The translations under genes were made by a program, and so were the position numbers. Under the pieces are notes generated by a model. It worked only from the letters and a program-made list of their open reading frames with translations, searched no databases and was not told the origin of the DNA. A stretch of 64,000 bases of DNA. It comes from Janthinobacterium silvisoli (GTDB taxonomy: Bacteria; Pseudomonadota; Gammaproteobacteria; Burkholderiales; Burkholderiaceae_D). Shown here in pieces: positions 55,963 through 64,000 of the stretch (within the stretch, counting starts at the first letter, position 1; each line of letters begins with the position of its first letter). The stretch covers positions 1-64,000 of the forward strand of contig NZ_JACHCL010000004.1 in the NCBI RefSeq assembly GCF_014200725.1, written 5' to 3'.

Positions 55963-58214
55963 ACGGTGCCCGTGTTGCCCTTGCTGGAGCCGGTCGCCAG
56001 ATAGGCAGGGCCAAAGCGCGTGTCGACGGCCAGGAACACGCTGGACGCCTGCGTGAAGACGCTGCGCCGCAGCGGTTCGCTCTGATCAAAACCACCGCCC
56101 ATCTCCACCGAAAAGCCAGCCCGCACGGCGCCGCCAAACGTAGTGGGCAGGGAGCCGATACGGCGCGCCATGACAAAGCGTGCCAGCGCAATGCTGCGGC
56201 CCGTGACCGAATCGGAAGGTGTGCCGGACAAGCGCAGGAAGCCGCCCAGGCTGAGTGGCGCTTCACCGCGCTGCGCACGCGCCCATTCGCCATAGATATG
56301 ACCTGCCCAGTTACCACTGCCCAGCGCCTTCATGGCGGAGACCGACGACTGCCCGAGCGCTTTTTCGGCAGATCCCGTGGTCGACGACTGCGTCCAGGTG
56401 GCATCAAACAGCATGCCGCGCGTGGGGAAGCCCGGCTCGTCGAGCGTATCGGCGCGGAACTTGACGAACTTGGTGGTACCGAGCGCACGCACTTCAGGCA
56501 CGGCCAGGTCAGCCGGTATCGACACATTGGCCTTACTCTCGCTGCGCGCCACGCCTATCTGCAAATCGCCCCAATAGCCGAACTGGCGGCCCAGCGCCAG
56601 GAGGCCGCCCTGGCCGCTGTACGCCATGCGTGCAGTACGCCGGCCCTTGTCGAACAAGTCGAGCGAGGAAGAGTTGTACTGGATGGTCGGCGCCACATAC
56701 CACGGGCTGCCAGCGCCCAGCGGCTGGAAATACTGAAACGCCAGATTACGATCGCTGCCGATCTGCACCAGGGTGCGCAGCTCGCCGCCCCAGTCGTTCA
56801 GGTTGGAGCGCACATGCATCAGCTTGATGGCAAAGGTATTCTTGTCATTGAAATCGCTGGCCAGTTCCAGGCCCACGCGCAGGCGGTTGCTGGCCCACGG
56901 CGCTTCCGTCGCTTTCAGGGTCACCTCGCGCTGCTCGCCCGCATCGACCACTTCCGACTCCACGCGCGCCACGTCGCCGCGGCCATACAGCTTGCTGGCC
57001 GCCTTGAGCACGTCTTCCTGGCTCACCAGCTGCCCTTCGACCAGCCCAGATTGCGCCTCGAGGATGCGCGGATTGATCTGGCCTTCACTTTCCACCGTCA
57101 AACGGGTCAGCGGCAGCGCTACATCGAGCAGGGCCGGCGCCGCCAGGCGCAACTGCTCCCTGGCCGCATACTGTTCCGGCGGCAGCGCCAGCGGCGCCAG
57201 GCGCGCGGCCAGCGCCTGCGCCGCCTGCTCGCCGGCGCGCATGGCGCGTCCGTAATTCTGGAAGTCGAGAAAACTCACACCGGCCAGATCAGGCGCCACC
57301 AGGATATCCTGCGGATGCAGCTCCTTGATCGAGCGCTGCACATTCTGCTCCGTGAGGATTTGCAGCATCTGCTGCGCCACGCCGATGGCGCTGCCCAGCT
57401 CTTTTTCCGGCGCCAGCGGCGTGCCCACGTTGACGGCGATGATGATATCGGCCCCCATGGCCCGCGCCATGTCGACCGGCAGATTGCGTACCAGGCCACC
57501 ATCGACCACCAGGCGGTTATTCACGCGCACCGGTGCAAAGACACCGGGCACCGCCAGGGAGGCGCGCATCGACAGGAACAACGGCGTGTCGACCAGTTCC
57601 ACCAGCTCGCCGTTGACCAGATCCGACGCCACCGAGCGGAAAGGCACGGGCAACTGGCTGGCAGGCCGGTCGCGCATGCCAGCGGGCAGCAAGCGGTTCA
57701 AGGCCATTTCCAGCGCCGCATTGCTGGCCGCGGCCGGCGGCGTGGAAATGCCATTGCGGCTGACGCCGAACTCGATGCGCGACGGCAGCAGCAAGTCTTC
57801 TTCGCGGCGGCGGAATATCAGATCATCGCGCGCCGGCCGGTCCGCCAGCACGCGGTCCCAGTTGGTTTCACGCGCCATTTTTTCCAGATCCGCCACGGAA
57901 GCGCCGGCGGCATACGCGCCGCCCACCACGCCGCCCATGCTGGTACCAACCACCATATCGATAGGGACATGCAATTCTTGCAATACTTTCAACACGCCGA
58001 TATGGGCGAAGCCGCGTGCACCGCCGCCAGACAAGACCAGCGCGATGCGGGGCCGGGCCGGCGCAGCGGAAGTGGCGACAGCGGCGTTCGTCGGCTCAGG
58101 CGGCGTGGCCGCCTGGGTGGCTGCAGTGGTCAGAGTGGCTGGCGTGGCGGCGAAGGCTGGCAAGGCGCACAGTGTCGCCACGCAGCCCACCAGCAGGGCG
58201 CGGATCAAGAACAT
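55935..58214 (-). CDS. Patatin-like phospholipase fused to a BamA/TpsB-type barrel (PlpD-like)
   Basis: A 759-aa two-part protein. After a signal peptide (MFLIRALLVGCVATLCALPAFA) comes a patatin domain with the oxyanion loop SGGGARGFAHIGVL, nucleophile Ser92 in GTSMGG, and catalytic Asp238 in VVDGGLV. A POTRA-like stretch (from about 320) and a 16-strand-type surface-antigen barrel ending FLGPVW follow. This is the type Vd autotransporter (PlpD) layout, in which a lipase is exported and may be released or displayed. AGGAG precedes the ATG. It lies 59 bp downstream of gspC on the same strand but is not a type II secretion subunit. Confidence 0.93.
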   Translation of the reverse strand: MFLIRALLVGCVATLCALPAFAATPATLTTAATQAATPPEPTNAAVATSAAPARPRIALVLSGGGARGFAHIGVLKVLQELHVPIDMVVGTSMGGVVGGAYAAGASVADLEKMARETNWDRVLADRPARDDLIFRRREEDLLLPSRIEFGVSRNGISTPPAAASNAALEMALNRLLPAGMRDRPASQLPVPFRSVASDLVNGELVELVDTPLFLSMRASLAVPGVFAPVRVNNRLVVDGGLVRNLPVDMARAMGADIIIAVNVGTPLAPEKELGSAIGVAQQMLQILTEQNVQRSIKELHPQDILVAPDLAGVSFLDFQNYGRAMRAGEQAAQALAARLAPLALPPEQYAAREQLRLAAPALLDVALPLTRLTVESEGQINPRILEAQSGLVEGQLVSQEDVLKAASKLYGRGDVARVESEVVDAGEQREVTLKATEAPWASNRLRVGLELASDFNDKNTFAIKLMHVRSNLNDWGGELRTLVQIGSDRNLAFQYFQPLGAGSPWYVAPTIQYNSSSLDLFDKGRRTARMAYSGQGGLLALGRQFGYWGDLQIGVARSESKANVSIPADLAVPEVRALGTTKFVKFRADTLDEPGFPTRGMLFDATWTQSSTTGSAEKALGQSSVSAMKALGSGNWAGHIYGEWARAQRGEAPLSLGGFLRLSGTPSDSVTGRSIALARFVMARRIGSLPTTFGGAVRAGFSVEMGGGFDQSEPLRRSVFTQASSVFLAVDTRFGPAYLATGSSKGNTGTVYLFLGPVW

Positions 58215-58273
58215 AGAAACTCCTGTGGCGACGGCGGAACGGCAGCCGTCGGTATGATGCATCGCTGCGATCG

Positions 58274-58858
58274 TCAATTCGTCGGTGGCGTGCCCGGTTG
58301 TGGCTGCGGCTGCGACACCACGACACCCGCCGCCGGCATCAGCACACCACCCGGACGGTGCTGCGCTTCGGCTGGCATCGGTGGCGGCACCAGGCTGGGC
58401 GCCGGCTGCTGTGGCGCCGGCATGGGCACCGGTCCCACGGCGCCCGGCAGCGACAGCGCCTTGTCGTCGGCAACCAGCTCCAGGCGTTTGCTCACGCCGC
58501 CATCGAGTAGAACCACATAGCGTGGCTGCACTTCCTTGACCGTCACGCCAGGCGCCACTTCCGCGCCGGCCGGCAAGGCCACCGATGGTTTGCCATCTGT
58601 AGCGATGATGGCCACGCTGCCGCGGCCATTGCCGGCGGCGACCACGCCGCGCAACTGATAATTGCTGACGCTGGCCACGCTGACCTGGCCGCCGAACAGC
58701 GACGCGCCGGCTTCCACGCTGGCATCCTGCACCACCGGTACGGCCGGTGGATTGATCGGGCGCTGCGGCGCCTTGAACAGCTGCATGGCCCAATAGGCCA
58801 GCGACACGGACAGCGCCACGACGGCGATCAGACTTGTTAATTGAGGCAAACGCTTCAT
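58274..58858 (-). CDS. Type II secretion system protein C (GspC-like)
   Basis: A 194-aa inner-membrane protein. One N-terminal transmembrane segment (LTSLIAVVALSVSLAYWAMQLF) is followed by the HR-type periplasmic domain (SNYQLRGVVAAGNGRGSVAIIATDGKP, VTVKEVQPRYVVLLDGGVSKRLEL) that contacts the secretin. The C-terminal 60 residues are Pro/Ala/Gln-rich and there is no PDZ domain. AGGAAGCC precedes the ATG. It follows gspF by 18 bp. Confidence 0.85.
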   Translation of the reverse strand: MKRLPQLTSLIAVVALSVSLAYWAMQLFKAPQRPINPPAVPVVQDASVEAGASLFGGQVSVASVSNYQLRGVVAAGNGRGSVAIIATDGKPSVALPAGAEVAPGVTVKEVQPRYVVLLDGGVSKRLELVADDKALSLPGAVGPVPMPAPQQPAPSLVPPPMPAEAQHRPGGVLMPAAGVVVSQPQPQPGTPPTN

Positions 58859-58876
58859 GGCTTCCTTGAATTCTTG

Positions 58877-60097
58877 TTAGCGTACCAGCTGGTTGATCTC
58901 GATAATCGGCATCAGCACGGCCAGCACGATCAGCAGCACCACCACGCCCATCGCCAGGATCAGCACCGGTTCGAGCAAGCCGGCGATCGTCAGCGTGCGG
59001 CGCTCCAGGTCCTGCTCCTGCGCGCTGGCGGCCCGGTCCAGCATGGCCGGCAGTTCACCGGTGATTTCACCGGCGCGTATCATGTGGATCAGCATCGGCG
59101 GGAAATGCTTTTGCGCCGACAGCGCACGCGCCAGGCTGACGCCTTCGCGCACGGCGCTGCTGGCCTCTTCCACCAGTTCCTGCATCGCTACATTGGTCAG
59201 CGTGTCGCGGCTGGTGTCGAGCGCGCGCAAAATCGGCACGCCGGAACCCGTAGTAATGGCCAGCGTGCTGGCGAAACGGGCCGTGTTCAGGCTGCGCTCG
59301 AACTTGCCGTACAAGGGAGCCGTCAGCAGCCAGGTATGCCAGCGCCGCTTCAACGCCGGCTGCTGCAGTGCGCGCCGCCAGGTCACCCAGGCGCCGATCA
59401 GGGCGATGGCCACGATGATGCCGTAATGGCGCACAAAGTCGGACAGCGCCAGCATGATCACGGTCAGCACCGGCAGCTTTTGCTTGGTATTGGCGAATAC
59501 GGAAACGATCTGCGGCACCACATAGGTGAGCAGGAAAATCACGATGGAAAACGCCACCACCGTGACGATGGCAGGATAGGTAAAGGCCAGTTTGACCTTC
59601 TGCACCAGCGCATTGCGCCGTTCGATGTAATCGGCCAGGCGCGACAGCACGCGCGACAGATGGCCGATCTGCTCGCCCGATGCCACCAGCGCGCGGTAAA
59701 TTTCGGCGAAGTCGCGCGGGTGGCGCGACAGCACGTCGGAAAACGCGGCGCCACCGATCACTTCGGAACGTATCGAGGCGATCAGGTCGCGCAGGTACGG
59801 GCGTTCTGCCTGCTCCAGCAGAGCGGAAAACGCCTGTTCCAGCGGCAGGCCCGCTTCCAGCAAGCTGGCCAGCTGGCGCGTAAACAACGCCAGTTCGGTA
59901 GTGGTCAGGCGCTCGCCGAAACCGCGCCGCCTGGTAACGCCAGCCGCATCGACCTGGGCAGCGATCAGGTCGACAGCCAGTGGCACCAGGCCTTGCAGGC
60001 GCAGCTCGGCGCGCGCGGAACGGGGACTGTCGGCATTGAGCACGCCCTTGCGGGTGGCGCCTTGCGCGTCGACGGCTTCATAACGGAATGCGGGCAT
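58877..60097 (-). CDS. gspF: Type II secretion system inner-membrane protein F
   Basis: A 406-aa platform protein. It has the duplicated T2SSF cytoplasmic domains (LALFTRQLASLLEAGLPLEQAF and FARFASTLAITTGSGVPILRAL) with transmembrane segments near residues 170-190, 225-245 and 380-400. The N-terminal FRYEAVDAQGATRKGVL is typical of GspF. It lies between gspE (10 bp) and gspC in the same transcript. Confidence 0.95.
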   Translation of the reverse strand: MPAFRYEAVDAQGATRKGVLNADSPRSARAELRLQGLVPLAVDLIAAQVDAAGVTRRRGFGERLTTTELALFTRQLASLLEAGLPLEQAFSALLEQAERPYLRDLIASIRSEVIGGAAFSDVLSRHPRDFAEIYRALVASGEQIGHLSRVLSRLADYIERRNALVQKVKLAFTYPAIVTVVAFSIVIFLLTYVVPQIVSVFANTKQKLPVLTVIMLALSDFVRHYGIIVAIALIGAWVTWRRALQQPALKRRWHTWLLTAPLYGKFERSLNTARFASTLAITTGSGVPILRALDTSRDTLTNVAMQELVEEASSAVREGVSLARALSAQKHFPPMLIHMIRAGEITGELPAMLDRAASAQEQDLERRTLTIAGLLEPVLILAMGVVVLLIVLAVLMPIIEINQLVR

Positions 60098-60107
60098 GGT
60101 AGCGGGC

Positions 60108-61535
60108 CTAGTCTTTGGTCACGCGCAGCAGTTCGGCTTGCGTCGTCGTGCCATCGCGCAGCCAGCGCTCGCCGTCTTCGCGCATGCCCGTCATGCCGTC
60201 CTGCAGGGCCACGGTGCGCACTTCCGCTTCCGAAGCACGGTTGTGGATCTGTGCGCGTATCTGTTCGGTCGTGCGCAGCAATTCATACACGCCGACCCGC
60301 CCCTGGTAGCCCGTGTGGCCGCACTGTTCGCAGCCAACCGCCTGCCAATATCCGCTCTGGCTATCGAAAGTTTTACAGGAGCCGCACAGCTTGCGCACCA
60401 GGCGCTGCGCCAGCACGCCGAGCAGGGACGACGACAGCAGGAACGGCTCGATACCCATGTCGAGCAAACGCGTCACGGCCGCCGAAGCGTCGTTGGTATG
60501 CAGGGTTGCCAGCACCAAGTGGCCCGTCAGCGAAGCCTGCACGGCGATCTGCGCCGTTTCCAGGTCGCGGATCTCGCCGATCATGATCACGTCCGGGTCT
60601 TGCCGCAGGATCGCCCGCAGCGCTTTCGCAAACGTCATGTCGATACGCGAATTGACCTGCGTCTGGCCCACGCCAGCCAGGTCATATTCGATCGGGTCTT
60701 CCACCGTCAGGATATTGGTGGTGGTGGCGTTCAGCATCGACAGGGCCGCATACAGGGTCGTCGTCTTGCCCGAACCGGTCGGCCCCGTCACCAGCACGAT
60801 GCCGTGCGGCTGCGTGATCAAACCATCGAACTGTTTCAGCATCGGCGCGCTCATGCCCAGGTGCTGCAGGTCGAGGCGGCCCGCTTCCTTGTCCAGCAGA
60901 CGCAGCACGGCACGCTCGCCATGGCCGGTCGGCAGGGTCGAGACGCGCACGTCGACCGGTTTGCCGCCCACGCGCAGGGTGATGCGGCCGTCCTGCGGCA
61001 AGCGTTTTTCAGCGATATCGAGCTGCGCCATGATCTTGATACGCGAAATGAGCGAACCGTGGATGGCCTTGCGCGGGCGCACCACGTCGCGCAGGCTGCC
61101 GTCGATGCGAAAACGCACGACCGACGTCTGCTCGAACGGTTCGATATGGATATCGGATGCGCCTTCGCGCAGCGCCTGCGTCAACAATGCATTGATCATG
61201 CGGATCACGGGCGCGTCGTCGGACGATTCGAGCAAATCCTCGATGGCCGGCACATCTTGCAGCAGCTTGGTCAGGTCCAGGTCGGCGTCGAATTCATCGG
61301 CCATCTGCGACGCGTCGCCGCCGCCGCCCGCGTAGGCGCTGGCAATGGCCGCATCGAGTTCACCGCGCGGCAAGACCGTCAGCTGGATCTGGCCGAAACG
61401 GCGCGACACTTCGGCAATCGCGGCTGGCGCGGTGGCGGCAGCCACCAGCACTTCGACCGCATCGCCTTCCTGCGCGCCGGGCCGGGCCAGCAAGCTGAAA
61501 TCGCGGGCGTAGGCGTAAGGTAAAAGATTACTCAT
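60108..61535 (-). CDS. gspE: Type II secretion system ATPase E
   Basis: A 475-aa assembly ATPase. Walker A GPTGSGKTT is at 251-259, the Asp box (SILTVEDPIEY type: NILTVEDPIEY) and Walker B (VIMIGEIRDLETAQI) follow, then the His box (LATLHTNDA). The zinc-binding tetracysteine is Cys384, Cys387, Cys402, Cys405. It starts 8 bp after the gspD stop. The length is close to that of E. coli GspE. Confidence 0.96.
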   Translation of the reverse strand: MSNLLPYAYARDFSLLARPGAQEGDAVEVLVAAATAPAAIAEVSRRFGQIQLTVLPRGELDAAIASAYAGGGGDASQMADEFDADLDLTKLLQDVPAIEDLLESSDDAPVIRMINALLTQALREGASDIHIEPFEQTSVVRFRIDGSLRDVVRPRKAIHGSLISRIKIMAQLDIAEKRLPQDGRITLRVGGKPVDVRVSTLPTGHGERAVLRLLDKEAGRLDLQHLGMSAPMLKQFDGLITQPHGIVLVTGPTGSGKTTTLYAALSMLNATTTNILTVEDPIEYDLAGVGQTQVNSRIDMTFAKALRAILRQDPDVIMIGEIRDLETAQIAVQASLTGHLVLATLHTNDASAAVTRLLDMGIEPFLLSSSLLGVLAQRLVRKLCGSCKTFDSQSGYWQAVGCEQCGHTGYQGRVGVYELLRTTEQIRAQIHNRASEAEVRTVALQDGMTGMREDGERWLRDGTTTQAELLRVTKD

Positions 61536-61543
61536 GTCGGCGA

Positions 61544-63793
61544 TCAGTTCTGCGGCTGCGGTTGCAACTGCGGTTGGGCTTCGGCGGCCGGCGTGACCGC
61601 GTTGCCTGGCGCGCCCAGTGGCGCCGGTGCTGGCGGTACCGGACGCGAAACCATGCCGCCACCGACCGGCTGGCCATTCTGCAAGGCTGGCAGCACGGGA
61701 GTGCCCAGGTCTTTCAGCATCAGATTGCCCGTGGCCGGCACGGCCATTTCTTCAGCCGCGCGCATGTAGTCGTAGCGGTCCGACGCCAGGCTGCCGCTCT
61801 GCTCCTTGCTGCGCACAATGACCGGACGCAGGAAGATCATCAGGTTCGTTTTCGTACGCGAACGCGTCTGGTATTTGAACAGGTTGCCCAGCACGGGAAT
61901 ATCGCCCAGGCCGCGCACTTTCTCGGCATTGTCGCTGGTGCTGTCTTCGATCAGGCCACCGAGCACGATGATCTGTCCATCGTCGGCCAGCACGCTGTTT
62001 TCAATCACGCGGTTGTTGATGGTGATACCGCTGACGGCCGACGCCGTCGATTTATCCACGCTGGAAGTCTCATGGTAAATGCTCATCTTGATGGTGCCGC
62101 CTTCGGAAATCTGCGGACGCACCTTCAGGGTCAAGCCCACGTCCTTGCGGTCGATGGTCTGGAACGGGTTCGAGTTGGTGCCCGCCGTGCTGGTGTACTG
62201 GCCCGTCAGGATAGGCACGTTCTGGCCTACCTTGATGGTCGCCAGTTCATTGTCCAGGGTGATCAGGTTAGGCGTCGACAGGATGTTGGCGTTGCCATCC
62301 GATTCCAGCGCATGGGCCACGGCGCCCAGGCCCAGCGCACCATTGATCTGCTTGAAAATGCCCACGTTCAGGCCGTCCGTCGGCAGGACGGCGCCCTTGC
62401 CGGTGGCGATGGCGCCGATATTGTTGCTGGTGCCGCCAGCGAACGATTGCAGCACGCCCACACGGTAATTGCTGTTGCTGTTGCCCGACAGGCCGGCCCA
62501 CTGCACGCCGAATTCGGACGCCTTGGCCGACGTCACTTCGACGATCAGCGCTTCGATGTAGACCTGGGCGCGGCGCACGTCGAGCTGGTCGATCACGGCG
62601 CGCAGGTTGCGGTAGACGGCTTCGTTGCAAGTCAGGATCAGCGTGTTGGTCGAGGCGTCGGCCTGGATGAAACCGGCCGCGCCGCCCGACGACAGCTGCT
62701 GCGGCCCGTTGTTCAGCGAAGCGCCGCCCGAGGTGCCGTTTTGCGTATTGCCGCCCAGGCCACTACTGCTGTTGATGCCGCCGCTGTTGCTGTTGTTGTT
62801 GATGCCCTGGTTGTTGAGACCCTGATTATTCAGGTTGCCGGCGTTGTTTTGCTGGCCGCCAGCGGCCGTGCCGTCGGACGTCACCACCGAGCGCAGGGTT
62901 TGCGCCAGCTTGGTGGCGTCGGCATTCTTCAGGTACACCACGTGCACATTGCCCAGCTGCGTGGTGGGCTGGTCGAGTTTCGAAATCAGCGACTTGGCCA
63001 GGTTGGCGCGCGCCACCGATGGCGCACGCAGCACCAGTGAATTGGTGCGCGGGTCGGCCAGTACCGAAACCTTGCCCGCATCGGCGCCTGCCGCGGCGCC
63101 GCCGCTGCCTTCCATCAGTTTGTTGACCATCGAGGCCAGGTCCGAGGCGATCGCGTAACGCACGGGGATCACGTCCAAGTCGGTCGAGGCCGGCACGTCG
63201 AGCGCGGCGATAATCTTCGCCAGCCGCTTGAGGTTATCGGCGTAGTCGGTGATCACCAGCGAGTTGTTGCCGGGGTTGGCGTTGATGGTGTTATTCGGTG
63301 AAATCAGCGGGCGCAGCACGGCCAGCAGGTTGGCCGACGATTCATAGCTCAGGTAAAACACCTGGGTGGCGATCTGGTCGCCCTTGACCTGGCTGGCGCC
63401 GCCGCCTACCTGGGTCGGCACCGATTGCAGCTTGGCGTCTGCTTCCGGCACCACCTTGGCGTAGCCGTCGCCCGAGACCACCGCGTAGCCTTGCAGGCGC
63501 AGCGCGGAAGCGAGCAGGCCGAACGCCTGGGTCTTGGTGATCGATTTTTCCGACACCAGCGTGATCGTGCCCTTGACGCGGGGATCGATGACGAAATTGA
63601 TATTGGTGTAATGGCCCACCGCCTTGATCACCGATTCGATATCGGCGCCGACGAAATTGAGCGCGGCTTCATCGCCGGGCGCAGACCAGGCAGGCGCCGG
63701 CATGCCAGCCACCGAACAGCACAAGAGAGCGGCGGCGGAAAGGCGGCGCAGCGAAAAGGAGGATTTGTTTGGGCTCACAGATGGTTTTTTCAT
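61544..63793 (-). CDS. gspD: Type II secretion system secretin D
   Basis: A 749-aa outer-membrane channel. Signal peptide (LSAAALLCCSVAGMPAPAWSA), then N0 (LNFVGADIESVIKAVGHYTNINFVIDP) and N1-N3 domains (GNNSLVITDYADNLKRL; TNSLVLRAPS; ADASTNTLILT), and the secretin core (ALIVEVTSAKASEFGVQW; VPILTGQY; VGLTLKVRPQI; VIENSVLADDGQIIVLGGLIED). A Gly/Asn/Ser-rich insertion occupies about residues 305-370. The tail is Pro/Gln-rich. Its ATG overlaps the gspN stop (ATGA). Confidence 0.96.
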   Translation of the reverse strand: MKKPSVSPNKSSFSLRRLSAAALLCCSVAGMPAPAWSAPGDEAALNFVGADIESVIKAVGHYTNINFVIDPRVKGTITLVSEKSITKTQAFGLLASALRLQGYAVVSGDGYAKVVPEADAKLQSVPTQVGGGASQVKGDQIATQVFYLSYESSANLLAVLRPLISPNNTINANPGNNSLVITDYADNLKRLAKIIAALDVPASTDLDVIPVRYAIASDLASMVNKLMEGSGGAAAGADAGKVSVLADPRTNSLVLRAPSVARANLAKSLISKLDQPTTQLGNVHVVYLKNADATKLAQTLRSVVTSDGTAAGGQQNNAGNLNNQGLNNQGINNNSNSGGINSSSGLGGNTQNGTSGGASLNNGPQQLSSGGAAGFIQADASTNTLILTCNEAVYRNLRAVIDQLDVRRAQVYIEALIVEVTSAKASEFGVQWAGLSGNSNSNYRVGVLQSFAGGTSNNIGAIATGKGAVLPTDGLNVGIFKQINGALGLGAVAHALESDGNANILSTPNLITLDNELATIKVGQNVPILTGQYTSTAGTNSNPFQTIDRKDVGLTLKVRPQISEGGTIKMSIYHETSSVDKSTASAVSGITINNRVIENSVLADDGQIIVLGGLIEDSTSDNAEKVRGLGDIPVLGNLFKYQTRSRTKTNLMIFLRPVIVRSKEQSGSLASDRYDYMRAAEEMAVPATGNLMLKDLGTPVLPALQNGQPVGGGMVSRPVPPAPAPLGAPGNAVTPAAEAQPQLQPQPQN

Positions 63794-64000
63794 TGTCTAA
63801 ACTCTAAGGCGATGATGTTTTTTTCGCTATTGCTACGGCGCTGTCCCAGCAAATTCAACAAACTCGCCAAGGTCTCTTCATATCCTGCTGCGGCCTGGGC
63901 CTGACCGGAAAACTGCATATGCCCCTGATTCAGGCTGCCGCTGCCATCGAGCAGCAGCGGTCCCTTGATGGAGCGCAGGGTCAATGACGCCTGCTGCCCC
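63790..64000 (-). CDS. Type II secretion system protein N, C-terminal part (runs off the right edge)
   Basis: The last 70 or so residues of a protein whose end (SGSLNQGHMQFSGQAQAAAGYEETLASLLNLLGQR) matches the GspN C-terminal region, where a final LLxLLG block is typical. The stop overlaps the gspD start by 4 bp (ATGA). Assignment relies on this short match and on operon position, so other T2SS pseudopilin-chaperone genes are not excluded. Confidence 0.7.
   Translation of the reverse strand, partial: GQQASLTLRSIKGPLLLDGSGSLNQGHMQFSGQAQAAAGYEETLASLLNLLGQRRSNSEKNIIALEFRQ

Noticed and set aside
55716..58520. A 934-codon plus-strand open frame antisense to the patatin gene
   Set aside because: Low-complexity Arg/His/Gln product with no motif, lying opposite a gene with complete catalytic residues.

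Overview
The window looks like a chromosomal segment of a GC-rich betaproteobacterium, most likely Oxalobacteraceae (Janthinobacterium/Massilia/Duganella type). This is inferred from the family make-up and gene order: a tRNA-tuf cluster, an ahcY-holin-metF unit with an S-adenosylhomocysteine (SAH) riboswitch, metK-lpxL-lpxL-dapF, cobW-dksA-hslV-hslU, and a gspD-E-F-C type II secretion block. It is mostly core genome. I see no prophage, CRISPR array, insertion sequence or integrase other than XerC.

Layout. 1-1260 (minus): start of tuf preceded by tRNA-Thr, tRNA-Gly and tRNA-Tyr, with a readable promoter. 1345-5850 (minus): two response-regulator genes (pseudo-receiver plus TPR; receiver plus HD-GYP) and a membrane-anchored J-domain protein. 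5954-9460: a MidA-like methyltransferase facing a pterin reductase-dihydroneopterin aldolase-ttcA operon. 9660-13607: tandem duplicate exported M3 metallopeptidases. 13656-20187: accessory metabolism (two AraC regulators, a hydrolase with a Tat-like leader, a Kef-type antiporter, an aldehyde dehydrogenase). 20169-26636 (minus): exported M14 peptidase, TonB-dependent receptor and S41 lipoprotein protease. 26805-32452: aromatic amino-acid catabolism (indolepyruvate ferredoxin oxidoreductase, 4-hydroxyphenylpyruvate dioxygenase) with a divergent Lrp/AsnC regulator. 32464-37126 (minus): GNAT, then the slt-gst-cca unit.

37159-42262 is a one-carbon/SAM-cycle block: 5-formyl-THF cyclo-ligase, metF, a small membrane protein, ahcY under an SAH riboswitch, a small secreted Ala/Lys-rich protein, and metK. 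42451-49884 carries two lipid A acyltransferases, dapF, a Sel1-repeat protein, a porin, DUF484 and xerC. 50015-54364 carries a His-rich CobW GTPase, a DksA with a degenerate zinc finger, hslVU and a 62-aa protein. The right end has an outer-membrane barrel protein with a divergent HTH regulator, a patatin/BamA-like protein, and the type II secretion genes gspC, F, E, D and part of N.

Points most worth a second look: the Asp-to-Glu change at the phosphoacceptor of the TPR response regulator; the CCA-adding enzyme that has lost all HD-domain ligands; the SAH riboswitch directly at a readable promoter; the CobW/DksA pair with shared TTTGCAA motifs and a 480-bp gene-free leader; the M3 tandem duplication whose end lies inside a terminator; and a hydrolase with two good starts that would place it in different compartments.
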